DNA of 64,000 bases from Pseudoalteromonas prydzensis (GTDB taxonomy: Bacteria > Pseudomonadota > Gammaproteobacteria > Enterobacterales > Alteromonadaceae). The notes under the pieces were generated by a model. The model had not been told where the DNA came from and ran no database searches. It saw nothing but the letters and a program-made list of their open reading frames with translations. The stretch spans positions 62,001-126,000 of the forward strand of contig NZ_DRGM01000167.1 in the NCBI RefSeq assembly GCF_011050055.1, read 5' to 3'. The translations under genes were made by a program, and so were the position numbers. Of this stretch, positions 18,004 to 25,441 are shown one piece after another. How positions within the stretch are numbered: the stretch's first letter is position 1; every line of letters starts with the position of its first letter.

Positions 18004-18431
18004 GATTGAACTGCCCTTTTGTCTATGTATTTAATAACAGAGCCAAGGAGTGGAATATGGCGATACAACAAAGCGCCAACGTCGAAATAATCTCGATGGT
18101 TAATAATTTTCTCACCCGCAAAGCGTAAGTAGCTGTGCCCTGCAACACTTATCTGCTGTGCCCCATTGAGCTTAGGGTGCGCGTATTGCATTGTCCAATA
18201 CACAAATGCTTTATCATCAGTGCTAATAGCATCGCTGATGATAAATTTGCAGTAAGACAGGTTACTATAAAGGCCTGAAAAATAGTCAGTTAATTCAGTT
18301 AAGCCACTGATCTGATGCAACGGATCTTGAAACACAATATCTTGATGGTAAATATCATCCAATAAGAATAAGTTGTCTTTATTGAGTGACTGATAAACTT
18401 CAATAAACTTTTCCGTTTTGTGGTTACCCAT
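18000..18431 (-). CDS. SnoaL-like (NTF2 fold) protein
   Basis: A 143-residue protein of the SnoaL/NTF2-like fold. It starts MGNHKTEKFIEVYQSLNKDNL and has the hallmark strand HQDIVFQDPLHQISG. The family includes isomerases and small ligand-binding proteins; no reaction can be assigned here. The frame opens a little earlier with TTG at 18452, but the ATG at 18431 has AAGG at proper distance and lies just after the photolyase stop. It is a regular companion of the SDR and FAD genes in this operon type. Confidence 0.8.
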   Translation of the reverse strand: MGNHKTEKFIEVYQSLNKDNLFLLDDIYHQDIVFQDPLHQISGLTELTDYFSGLYSNLSYCKFIISDAISTDDKAFVYWTMQYAHPKLNGAQQISVAGHSYLRFAGEKIINHRDYFDVGALLYRHIPLLGSVIKYIDKRAVQS

Positions 18432-18432
18432 G

Positions 18433-19827
18433 TCATACCTTAAATGCGTCAAGTGCTCGTTGGCGAGCCGCTTTGTGATCTACAATTGCAGGCCAGTACT
18501 GGTTTTTATCACTTCCCTGTAGTGCTAAATAAGCATGCGGAAAATGAATATGCTTGTCCGGTACCGACGTAAGCTCTGGTATATACTTACGAATGAACTT
18601 ACCTTCTGGATCAAAACGTTCACTTTGGGTAATGGGGTTAAATATTCTGAAATAAGGCTGTGCATCACAACCAGTACTTGCCGCCCACTGCCAGCCACCA
18701 TTGTTTGACGCTAAATCACCATCAATTAGGTGCTGCATAAAAAAGCGCTCTCCTTTGCGCCAATCAATTAGCAAATGTTTGCTCAAAAAGCTGGCGACCA
18801 CCATACGCAATCGATTATGCATCCAACCCGTTTGTAACAATTGCCGCATCGCGGCATCAACTAACGGGTAGCCTGTTTTACCTTGGCACCAAGCAGTAAA
18901 CTCAACGTCATCACTGCGCCACTGTACGGAGTCATACTTTTCATTAAAGTTTTGATATTTGTTGAGTTTAGGATAAGCGACGATTAAATGGCGATAAAAC
19001 TCACGCCACACTAATTCGTTCACCCAAGTAAATAAATTGCTTTTAGAGCTGCTTAACACATCGATATGCTGTTGCTGTACCAAGGCGATTAATTGATGAA
19101 CGCTGACAATCCCCAAAGCTAAATACGGACTTAAACCAGATGTGCCTTTAATACTTGGTATATCTCGCTGATCTTTATAACTGAGTAACTTGTCGCTGAT
19201 AAAACGACCACAAATTTGACTGAGAGACTCGTCATCAACAGGCCATTTATGGGAAGAATTATCTGTGCTAAGTAACGCTGAACCGTGCCAAGTAACTGCG
19301 CTGAACATAGTTGCGGGGCTCTGAAAATAAAAATGCGTGTCTTGATACTGCTTTAACCAAGCATTTTTAAATGGCGTAAATACTTTAAACATTTCACCAC
19401 TTTGATTAACAACCGTGCCTGGCGGGGCAATCACATCGCCATCAAATAAGTTCACTGAAACGGCAAGTTCATCACACTGTTTTAAACAAGCGCGATCACG
19501 CTCAACTTCATTAATTTCATACTCTTTATTCGCATAGATGCTTGCTACAGAGTGTTGCTGGCAAAACTGCTTTAGCTGCTGCACACAACCGCTATAATCG
19601 CCACCATCAATAATATGTAATGTAATACCGTTATCAGCCAATAATTGGCCTAAGTAGGCTAGCCTACGTTTGAGTAAATCAATCTGGATCGGCGCAACAG
19701 CATGGCGCTGCCATTGTTGCTCAGTAATAAAAAAAACAGCCTCTTTGCAGCCATTTTCGATTGCTTGATAAAGGGCGTGGTTATTAAAAAGGCGCAGATC
19801 GCGCCTAAACCAAAATACAGTGTTCAT
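18433..19827 (-). CDS. phrB: class I deoxyribodipyrimidine photo-lyase
   Basis: This 464-residue protein is a cyclobutane pyrimidine dimer photolyase that uses FADH- and blue light to split UV dimers. It opens VFWFRRDLRLFNNHAL, binds an antenna pigment in the N-terminal alpha/beta domain, and carries the FAD-binding motifs WVNELVWREFYRHL, MHNRLRMVVASFLSKHLL, DWRKGERFFMQHLIDGDLASNNGGWQW and STGCDAQPYFRIFNP. It starts within TAATG at the rudS stop (one-base overlap). Placement behind the ECF sigma/ChrR pair means light or singlet oxygen should induce it. Confidence 0.95.
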   Translation of the reverse strand: MNTVFWFRRDLRLFNNHALYQAIENGCKEAVFFITEQQWQRHAVAPIQIDLLKRRLAYLGQLLADNGITLHIIDGGDYSGCVQQLKQFCQQHSVASIYANKEYEINEVERDRACLKQCDELAVSVNLFDGDVIAPPGTVVNQSGEMFKVFTPFKNAWLKQYQDTHFYFQSPATMFSAVTWHGSALLSTDNSSHKWPVDDESLSQICGRFISDKLLSYKDQRDIPSIKGTSGLSPYLALGIVSVHQLIALVQQQHIDVLSSSKSNLFTWVNELVWREFYRHLIVAYPKLNKYQNFNEKYDSVQWRSDDVEFTAWCQGKTGYPLVDAAMRQLLQTGWMHNRLRMVVASFLSKHLLIDWRKGERFFMQHLIDGDLASNNGGWQWAASTGCDAQPYFRIFNPITQSERFDPEGKFIRKYIPELTSVPDKHIHFPHAYLALQGSDKNQYWPAIVDHKAARQRALDAFKV

Positions 19828-20780
19828 TAAATTCCGTAGCGTAATTTTAGTTCGTTGGGATAAGGGTTAAAGTACACTTGCTTTGCTAAATACTCATTTG
19901 GGTGCACCTTTAAATGGTGTTTTAACAGTGTCAGTGGTACGTACAAGGGCACTAAACCACCACGGTACTCATCAATTGCATCGCGTAGTTCTTGTTTTTC
20001 AATTTTAGACAACTGTTTTTTAAAGTAACCCTGTAAGTGCATCAAAGTATTACTGTTATTCTTACGTGATGCTGGCTTTTTTAACGCCGCCATTAAGCCA
20101 CTTATATAACTATCTGCAAGGGCTTCAAAATCACCACCTTCGTAGGTACCAAGTAAGTTACCTAACTCTCGATAAGCCTGATAATTATGGGCCATTAACA
20201 GGTATTTATATTGTGCGTGAAATTGTGTTAAACGATGAACCGTCACAGCTTGCTCGCGCAGTAATTGCCAATTTTTGTAGGTAAACACCCGCATTACAAA
20301 GTTTTCGCGTAGATGTATATCGTTTAGTCGGCCATTTTCTTCACACGGTAATAATGGATTGTGGGCCATTATTTGCTGAGCAAAAAAGCCCACCCCTTCG
20401 GAGGTATTACCGGTGCCAGCCTCATTGTATATTTTGATCCGTTCCATACCGCAACTAGGGCTTTTAGCACAAAAAACAAAACCGCTTAATTGTGCAGCCT
20501 GCTCTGTGGCAACTTTTTTACCGTACTCTGTCAATTGTGGGCCAACATCACCACTGCCGTCAGGACGGCACACTTTAATAGTTGTGCCTACTTTAACTTG
20601 TCTAATTGTCGGTCTTGGGATCGGTAGACCTACCGCCACTTCAGGACAAAAACGTTTATATTCAACATGTTTTGCCAACTCATCCATACAAAAGTTAGAT
20701 TTTTTATGGCCGCTGTCAAAGCGTACTTTTTCACCTGCGAGGCAGGCACTGATACCTATTTTAATACTCGATTGCGCCAT
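19827..20780 (-). CDS. rudS: RudS-type tRNA 4-thiouridine desulfidase (TudS/DUF523 plus DUF1722)
   Basis: This 317-residue protein fuses a DUF523 domain, now known as TudS, (about 1-150) to a DUF1722 domain (about 170-310). TudS proteins remove sulfur from thiouracil compounds with a [4Fe-4S] cluster held by three Cys. Cys13 (ISACLAG), Cys45 (FCPEVAVGLP) and Cys110 (KSPSCGMERI) occupy those places. The fused form, RudS, is described as removing sulfur from 4-thiouridine in tRNA, a near-UV sensitive base. The DUF1722 half shows the typical HRLTQFHAQYKYLLMAHN segment. Its place between chrR and phrB fits a light-stress role. The assignment rests on domain layout and cysteines. Confidence 0.82.
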   Translation of the reverse strand: MAQSSIKIGISACLAGEKVRFDSGHKKSNFCMDELAKHVEYKRFCPEVAVGLPIPRPTIRQVKVGTTIKVCRPDGSGDVGPQLTEYGKKVATEQAAQLSGFVFCAKSPSCGMERIKIYNEAGTGNTSEGVGFFAQQIMAHNPLLPCEENGRLNDIHLRENFVMRVFTYKNWQLLREQAVTVHRLTQFHAQYKYLLMAHNYQAYRELGNLLGTYEGGDFEALADSYISGLMAALKKPASRKNNSNTLMHLQGYFKKQLSKIEKQELRDAIDEYRGGLVPLYVPLTLLKHHLKVHPNEYLAKQVYFNPYPNELKLRYGI

Positions 20781-20800
20781 GATATTCCTAGTAAATATTC

Positions 20801-21463
20801 CTAGTAAATTAAACGACCAATTGGATTAAGTAACTTACTTAAACCTTTGTTAAAGTGTAGTGCACTGCTGACAACTGTGTAACATAAACAACCCTCTTTC
20901 GTCGTTGGGGTATGTTGATGACGACCATCTAACCACATAAAATCACCAGCAACATAATCGCCGTCTTCATCACTAAATTCACCATCAAGTAATAGGGTCA
21001 ACTCAAAGCCGGTGTGGGTGTGCTCTGGGATCTCGCCACCAGCATCAATATGCAATAAGCTCGAGCGCAGCGCGCCATCTTCAAGACTGATGCGAGAACG
21101 TGATAATTTTCCCATTTGCATAAATTTACTGTGCGGAATGCGTGCAAGCGCCCGTGGTAACTGATAGCTATACTGCTTAGTGATCGCAATCGTTTGCGGC
21201 TTCACTTGATAAACTTCATCTACCTCATCATTGGCTGTGATTGCTGCCAATAATGACATCGCATCAACACTCAGCTCTTCATCATCAAACAAGTCAGGTT
21301 GAGCAAAGATTGCGTCTGCATTTTGTGCCTCTAGGCGCTTAACCTCGGCTTGGCAACATTCACACATTTCGACATGAATGGCCACGGCAACACTCAGGCT
21401 TGCTGGCAGTGACGCATTACAATACTGCGCTAATAACGCATCGCTTGGGTGATGTTTAATCAT
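20801..21463 (-). CDS. chrR: ChrR-family zinc anti-sigma factor
   Basis: A 220-residue homologue of Rhodobacter ChrR. The N-terminal anti-sigma domain has His5, His30, Cys34 and Cys37 (HVEMCECC), equivalent to the known zinc ligands. The C-terminal cupin has EHTHTGFELTLLLDGEF and a later RHQHTP, the second metal site that senses singlet oxygen. It holds the ECF sigma factor inactive until photo-oxidative stress triggers its breakdown. The frame opens at 21481, but 21463 gives the ChrR-like start MIKHH and follows GGGAGA. It overlaps the sigma gene by 8 bases. Confidence 0.93.
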   Translation of the reverse strand: MIKHHPSDALLAQYCNASLPASLSVAVAIHVEMCECCQAEVKRLEAQNADAIFAQPDLFDDEELSVDAMSLLAAITANDEVDEVYQVKPQTIAITKQYSYQLPRALARIPHSKFMQMGKLSRSRISLEDGALRSSLLHIDAGGEIPEHTHTGFELTLLLDGEFSDEDGDYVAGDFMWLDGRHQHTPTTKEGCLCYTVVSSALHFNKGLSKLLNPIGRLIY

Positions 21464-22079
21464 GGCGGTCTCCCATTTCATTGCGTAATTTTTGTAACGC
21501 TAAACGTAAACGTGATTTAACAGTGCCAACAGGAATATTTAACTGCTCTGCTAGTTGCTCCTGCGACATATCTTGAAAGTACACCCCTTTAACTACATCC
21601 CGTTGTGCTTGAGGTAGTTTATCCAAGTAATTTTTTATTTGTTGGGTTTCAAGGTGATCGCTAAACTCGTAGTCTGAGTTGGCGTGTTGTTCAAGCAACG
21701 GCCAAATATCTTCACTGATCTGCTCTTCTTTATTACTTTTCATTTTTCTAAGCATATCAAATGAGGCATTTCTCATTACGGTATAAACCCACGTGGTTGC
21801 GGCACCTTTATCGTTATTGTACAGATGCGCTTTACGCCATACCGAGGTCAGCGTTTCTTGCACAAGCTCCATCGCTTGCGCATCAGAATTAAATTGTTTA
21901 ATACCAAAACGTTTAATTTTTGGCGAAAAATAAGCAAATAAATAAGCAAACGCTTGTTTATCACGCTTAACGGCGACGGCCGATAAAGCATCAGCGAGCT
22001 CTTTGCTCGGCGTTTCTGGCATGGCAGTATAGTTACCTGTGTTAGGTTCACAACGTGTTGCTGGTTGTTGACTTACCAT
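21456..22079 (-). CDS. ECF sigma factor partnered with ChrR (RpoE/ECF11 type)
   Basis: A 207-residue ECF sigma factor. Region 2 spans about 40-110 (AFAYLFAYFSPKIKRFGIKQF, LVQETLTSVW, TTWVYTVMRNASFDMLRKM). Region 4 spans about 145-205 and ends with the helix-turn-helix MSQEQLAEQLNIPVGTVKSRLR. Immediate linkage with chrR identifies it as the photo-oxidative stress sigma, called RpoE in Rhodobacter, but not the cell-envelope RpoE of E. coli. It heads a run of 12 genes with gaps of at most about 35 bases. The -35/-10-like sequence just upstream suggests that it transcribes its own operon. Confidence 0.93.
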   Translation of the reverse strand: MVSQQPATRCEPNTGNYTAMPETPSKELADALSAVAVKRDKQAFAYLFAYFSPKIKRFGIKQFNSDAQAMELVQETLTSVWRKAHLYNNDKGAATTWVYTVMRNASFDMLRKMKSNKEEQISEDIWPLLEQHANSDYEFSDHLETQQIKNYLDKLPQAQRDVVKGVYFQDMSQEQLAEQLNIPVGTVKSRLRLALQKLRNEMGDRHD

Positions 22080-22111
22080 CTTAATATTCCTCTTAGTTTT
22101 CTTACAGGTGC

Positions 22112-22139
22112 AATACGCTGCAACATTACCGAGGGATCA
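22112..22139 (-). promoter_or_regulatory. putative ECF sigma (ChrR-controlled) promoter of the 12-gene operon
   Basis: Read on the minus strand, TGATCC at 22139-22134 and CGTATT at 22117-22112 are 16 bases apart. The -10 element lies 33 bases before the sigma factor start codon and the -35 element only 7 bases after the stop of the LON-domain gene. The same two-part element with identical spacing stands before that neighbouring gene. Confidence 0.65.
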
Positions 22140-22145
22140 TATTAA

Positions 22146-22724
22146 TTAGGAAAATTCGTTATTGATCACAGTATGGAGGAAAGAGTGAATATTCGCAAAG
22201 TCAGATTTAAAGGCAAGTTGTTGTTTTTTATCAATTGAGATAGGCAAGAGCTCAAGCCACCGAGCAACAACCCAATTAAGCTCATCAAACTGAGTTTTAC
22301 GGTATAAATCGTTTAATTGCGGATTACCCGCAAACAACTGCTGTAAAGCCGTTTGTAAGCATCTATCTTGATCTGCTAATTGGCGAGGCTGTTGAAACCA
22401 AAAAGTGCTTTGCGTTGCCGTTAACTGACCATAGCGTAGTTGTTGTTTATTTTGGCTGACATCGCTAATTTCAACCACCGATTTAGCGACTACATCAATC
22501 AATAGTTGCCCATGCTCATCTTGTGAAAAGTCAATAATATCAACTAAACAGCCGTACTGAGGAACATTGAGATAACTATCAACATCGTATTGACACAGTA
22601 CAAATCCTTGCTCGGTTTTTAATGATTCTTTGACCATCTCAAGATAACGAGATTCAAAAATACGTAACCGCGTATACCCGCTAGGGAGAATAAACACCGG
22701 TAATGGAAAGATTGCACGTTTCAT
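22146..22724 (-). CDS. LON peptidase substrate-binding domain protein
   Basis: This 192-residue protein consists only of the LON N-terminal substrate-binding domain: IFPLPVFILPSGYTRLRIFESRYLEMV at the start, then FVLCQYD and GCLVDIIDF. No AAA or protease domain follows. Such proteins may recognise damaged or unfolded polypeptides, but their role is unproven. The gene lies directly upstream of the ECF sigma operon on the same strand and has its own matching promoter, so it is probably a member of the photo-oxidative stress regulon. Confidence 0.88.
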   Translation of the reverse strand: MKRAIFPLPVFILPSGYTRLRIFESRYLEMVKESLKTEQGFVLCQYDVDSYLNVPQYGCLVDIIDFSQDEHGQLLIDVVAKSVVEISDVSQNKQQLRYGQLTATQSTFWFQQPRQLADQDRCLQTALQQLFAGNPQLNDLYRKTQFDELNWVVARWLELLPISIDKKQQLAFKSDFANIHSFLHTVINNEFS

Positions 22725-22757
22725 AAGGCTTACTACATCAGTTTAACTATGCATTAC

Positions 22758-22785
22758 GTTACGTGCACCGCAGCGAATAAGATCA
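22758..22785 (-). promoter_or_regulatory. putative ECF sigma (ChrR-controlled) promoter of the LON-domain gene
   Basis: On the minus strand, TGATCT at 22785-22780 and CGTAAC at 22763-22758 are separated by 16 bases, the same spacing as before the sigma factor gene. The -10 element lies 34 bases before the ATG at 22724. Confidence 0.62.
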
Positions 22786-22817
22786 ACGTGACTGATTATT
22801 ACTTATCTATGCCCCAA

Positions 22818-22934
22818 TTACCCTAAGTTTAACCACTGCCCCACATTACGCAGTAATTCAACTGACGCATAGGCACTTAACAGGCTCACTACTGGCGCTA
22901 ACATTAAAGCTAATAATCCAAGTTCGCTGCTCAT
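22818..22934 (-). CDS. 38-residue small hydrophobic protein
   Basis: A short reading frame starts at ATG 22934 and stops at 22818. The product begins MSSELGLLALMLAPVVSLLS and continues into a more polar end with VELLRNVGQWLNLG. The first 23 residues could span the membrane. A GAGG ribosome site, which overlaps the end of the upstream gene, lies 8-9 bases before the ATG. It begins 4 bases after the stop of the small secreted protein gene, so the two form a likely operon. I recognise no family. The good ribosome site and tight spacing support it as real. Confidence 0.5.
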   Translation of the reverse strand: MSSELGLLALMLAPVVSLLSAYASVELLRNVGQWLNLG

Positions 22935-22938
22935 TGTC

Positions 22939-23235
22939 TTATCCCTCAACATTCGCAGCATTGCTAGTTGCAACCAGCTGTGGTGTGTTTACAACGACAC
23001 TCGCTTCAACTCGTTGCTCGCTTTGCAGAGAAAGTAACTCGTTTAACATTTTTTGCGAATCGCTAAACACTGATTCTTTTAATTTACTTTGTAATTCATT
23101 ACTCGTACTTTCAATGTAATCTGCAATGTTATTTGCAAGTGTTTGAGTAATGTCTAATTGACCGTCATTTGCACTTGCTTGTGTAGAACCAACAACCAAA
23201 AGTGCTGCAACAGATAGTTTGATAATGCTTTTCAT
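22939..23235 (-). CDS. small secreted protein of unknown function
   Basis: A 98-residue protein with a clear Sec signal peptide (MKSIIKLSVAALLVVGSTQASA). The mature part of about 76 residues is acidic and probably one long helix (LDITQTLANNIADYIESTSNEL and onward, then SLQSEQRVEASVVV). No cysteines, metal motifs or known domain are seen. It may be a small periplasmic chaperone-like or oligomeric protein. AGGAATACC lies before the ATG. The 38-codon hydrophobic frame follows directly. Confidence 0.75.
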   Translation of the reverse strand: MKSIIKLSVAALLVVGSTQASANDGQLDITQTLANNIADYIESTSNELQSKLKESVFSDSQKMLNELLSLQSEQRVEASVVVNTPQLVATSNAANVEG

Positions 23236-23485
23236 AATGGTATTCCTTATTGTGTTAGTAAGTTAGTCGATATTACTTAATCAAAGGTTGTGCCAAGTGA
23301 AAAATAAATTTTAATGCATTGAATTATAAGGGTATTGTTAATTTAACTTTAAGTTCAGGTTCAGGTTTAAATTTTTTGACCAATAAATTTAGTCAAATTC
23401 GCTAATATTTAGGCTGTTTTTGGTGTTGATAATTTCAGCGTACACTTGTACACTGAAATCAATTCTTACTATCTATGAGTACACT

Positions 23486-24115
23486 ATGAGTGTTGTACCT
23501 GCTTATTCTGCAAAAGAAGAGCAACTAAATGCGCTTTCACACGGGGCTGGAGTCATTTTTTCAATCTATGTGTTGTGGGAGCTGCTTACAAAATCGCAGA
23601 GCTCTGCGCATATGATCAGTGCTGTAATATATGGTGCCAGCTTATTTTTACTGTTTTTATCGTCCACGCTTTATCACAGCAGTATTAATCTGCGCGCACG
23701 GGCTATTTATAAAAAATGTGACCACTGTGCTATTTATATATTAATTGCAGGTACTTACACCCCATTTTTAGTACTGTCACTGACTGGGCTATGGTCAATT
23801 TTACCCTTAATATTTATATGGTCTCTTGCGCTCGGTGGTGTGTGCTACAAACTATGTGTAAAAAATCAAAACAAAAAAGTGTCGCTAGCGACGTATTTAT
23901 TAATGGGCTGGTTTGCGGTGGCGATTATTTACCCACTGTATTTAAATGTACCGGTAAGTGCACTGTGGTGGTTACTCGCAGGCGGTATTTTATATAGCCT
24001 AGGAACACTGTTTTACAGTGCTAAACAACGCCAGTTTAGCCATGCTATCTGGCATGTTTTTGTTATCGCTGGCTGTATTTGTCATTATGTTGCGATTAGT
24101 AATTATATTTATTAA
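23486..24115 (+). CDS. hemolysin III / PAQR family membrane protein
   Basis: A 209-residue protein with seven hydrophobic helices of the hemolysin III (YqfA, PAQR-related) family. Typical features are the N-terminal EEQLNALSHGAG, the SSTLYHS helix, KKCDHCAIYILIAGTYTPF and the last helix FSHAIWHVFVIAGCICHYVA. The His and Ser/Asp residues form the metal site of the CREST superfamily, which may point to lipid amide hydrolysis. The frame is open from 23420, but the ATG at 23486 gives the standard family start. It converges on the atl gene, whose stop lies only one base away. Confidence 0.9.
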   Translation: MSVVPAYSAKEEQLNALSHGAGVIFSIYVLWELLTKSQSSAHMISAVIYGASLFLLFLSSTLYHSSINLRARAIYKKCDHCAIYILIAGTYTPFLVLSLTGLWSILPLIFIWSLALGGVCYKLCVKNQNKKVSLATYLLMGWFAVAIIYPLYLNVPVSALWWLLAGGILYSLGTLFYSAKQRQFSHAIWHVFVIAGCICHYVAISNYIY

Positions 24116-24116
24116 G

Positions 24117-24431
24117 TTACTGCCAACCATAAATGCGCATATTAACTCGGCCATTTTTAAAAATGACCCCCTCGCTTTGCAGTAATTGATATTGTTTAAG
24201 GTATTGAGGGGAACCTTCAGGAAACGATATTTTACCTTGGCTATTGATCACTCTATGCCAAGGAATAACTGAATCTTTAGGCATCAATTTTAGCAATCGC
24301 CCCACCAAACGCGCATTACTTGCAAGACCTGCCATCGCAGCAACTTGACCATAACTGGCAACGCAGCCAAAGGGAATATTCGCCATCACAGTATAAATTT
24401 TATCTTCTTTGCTTACTTCGTTGTCATTCAT
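24117..24431 (-). CDS. alkyltransferase-like protein (ATL), DNA alkyl-lesion binder
   Basis: A 104-residue protein with the fold and helix-turn-helix of the C-terminal MGMT domain, including GCVASYGQVAAMAG and the Arg-finger motif ARLVGRLLK. In the active-site motif PCHR the methyl-accepting Cys is replaced by Trp58, giving IPWHRV, so it cannot repair by itself. ATL proteins bind O6-alkylguanine and hand the lesion to nucleotide excision repair. Its start overlaps the 3' end of the LysR gene by 8 bases, which suggests co-transcription. Confidence 0.9.
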   Translation of the reverse strand: MNDNEVSKEDKIYTVMANIPFGCVASYGQVAAMAGLASNARLVGRLLKLMPKDSVIPWHRVINSQGKISFPEGSPQYLKQYQLLQSEGVIFKNGRVNMRIYGWQ

Positions 24432-25317
24432 TTAAAAATTGTTCACTTGCTTGCTTAAAACCCTGCCAGATCGCGCGTGCAACTGGCCCGTGATGTACAG
24501 AATACTGTCTAAACACTCTAATTTGAGCACTAAATGTATGCTCTCTATCAAGTATTTCAACACGTTGTAATAGCCCTGAGTCAATCTCAGTTTGGCAATG
24601 AGCTAAGCTTATCATCGCCCAACCGGCGCCTGAAACTAAAAATGATTTTAACGTGGCTATATCGTCTATTTTCATTATTGCGGAGCCTTTTGCATACGAT
24701 AGCCGCTCTGAGTCAAAACTCATCTCGCTTTCAAACATAGCTAAACATGAGTAATGCTGCAGCTGCTGATAATTAAGTTGTTTTGGCATTAAGTTGTTCG
24801 CACATACCAGACCAATATCGAGCTTACCAATTGGCATGCTCTCTAAGTCACCTGTGGCATGAAATAAATCAAACCACGGACCTATCCCTAAATCGGCTTG
24901 TGCTTTATTGACTTGCTCAAGCGCAGCAAAGCGCTTTCCACTGCTTACGCTAAACTCTGTACTTTGATACTGGGTAAAAGCATCACAAATAATATCGTTA
25001 TACTTTGGCGCATGGCACAGTTGTTCGTAACAAATTTTAAAGTTAGCTTCATTACCAAGTGCTAATTCATTGGCTAACTGCGTTAAATGAGATTGCGCGT
25101 TGAGCAACAGTTGTGCTTCACGATGAAATAGCCGACCTTTTTCAGTAAGGGCTAACCGATATTGATTGCGATCGAGCAATGCGAAACCAATTTCTGTTTC
25201 AAGTTTTTTGATTGCTAACGTCAGCGCAGGTTGCGATTTATGTAATTCGCTTGCCGCTTTTGAAAGGCTTTGGGTACGCACAATAGCATCAAGCATTTTT
25301 AATTGGACAAGGTTCAT
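24424..25317 (-). CDS. LysR-family transcriptional regulator
   Basis: A 297-residue LysR regulator. The N-terminal winged helix-turn-helix (about 1-60) reads SLSKAASELHKSQPALTLAIKKLE. The effector domain follows from about 90 and has Cys residues near FKICYEQLCH. It is divergent from the RND efflux genes with about 120 bases between starts, so it probably controls them. It is also upstream of, and overlaps, the ATL gene. The effector cannot be inferred. Confidence 0.92.
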   Translation of the reverse strand: MNLVQLKMLDAIVRTQSLSKAASELHKSQPALTLAIKKLETEIGFALLDRNQYRLALTEKGRLFHREAQLLLNAQSHLTQLANELALGNEANFKICYEQLCHAPKYNDIICDAFTQYQSTEFSVSSGKRFAALEQVNKAQADLGIGPWFDLFHATGDLESMPIGKLDIGLVCANNLMPKQLNYQQLQHYSCLAMFESEMSFDSERLSYAKGSAIMKIDDIATLKSFLVSGAGWAMISLAHCQTEIDSGLLQRVEILDREHTFSAQIRVFRQYSVHHGPVARAIWQGFKQASEQFLNE

Positions 25318-25441
25318 ATCGTACTCTCGCGCATCTTCATAACTTTTATTTATGATCTTTTTAAGATTTAATAATTTTTATTTTATATGTTTGCGGCGTA
25401 TGCTGCACTCAATTTATGTGTTCATAACCACGGAGAAGACC

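Noticed and set aside
18432-18452. Upstream TTG start of the SnoaL-like gene
   Set aside because: The ATG at 18431 has an AAGG site and a normal family N-terminus; the extension overlaps the end of the photolyase gene for no reason.
21464-21481. Upstream start of ChrR (MKWETA)
   Set aside because: The residues are the sigma factor 3' end in another frame; the ATG at 21463 matches ChrR numbering of zinc ligands and has GGGAGA.
23430-23475. A third ECF sigma promoter before the hemolysin III gene (TGATAA ... CGTACA)
   Set aside because: The spacing is only 6 bases and the -35 box departs from TGATCY.
24117-24431. Active methylated-DNA-protein cysteine methyltransferase (Ogt/Ada)
   Set aside because: The acceptor Cys is replaced by Trp in IPWHRV, so it is an alkyltransferase-like protein and cannot take up the methyl group.
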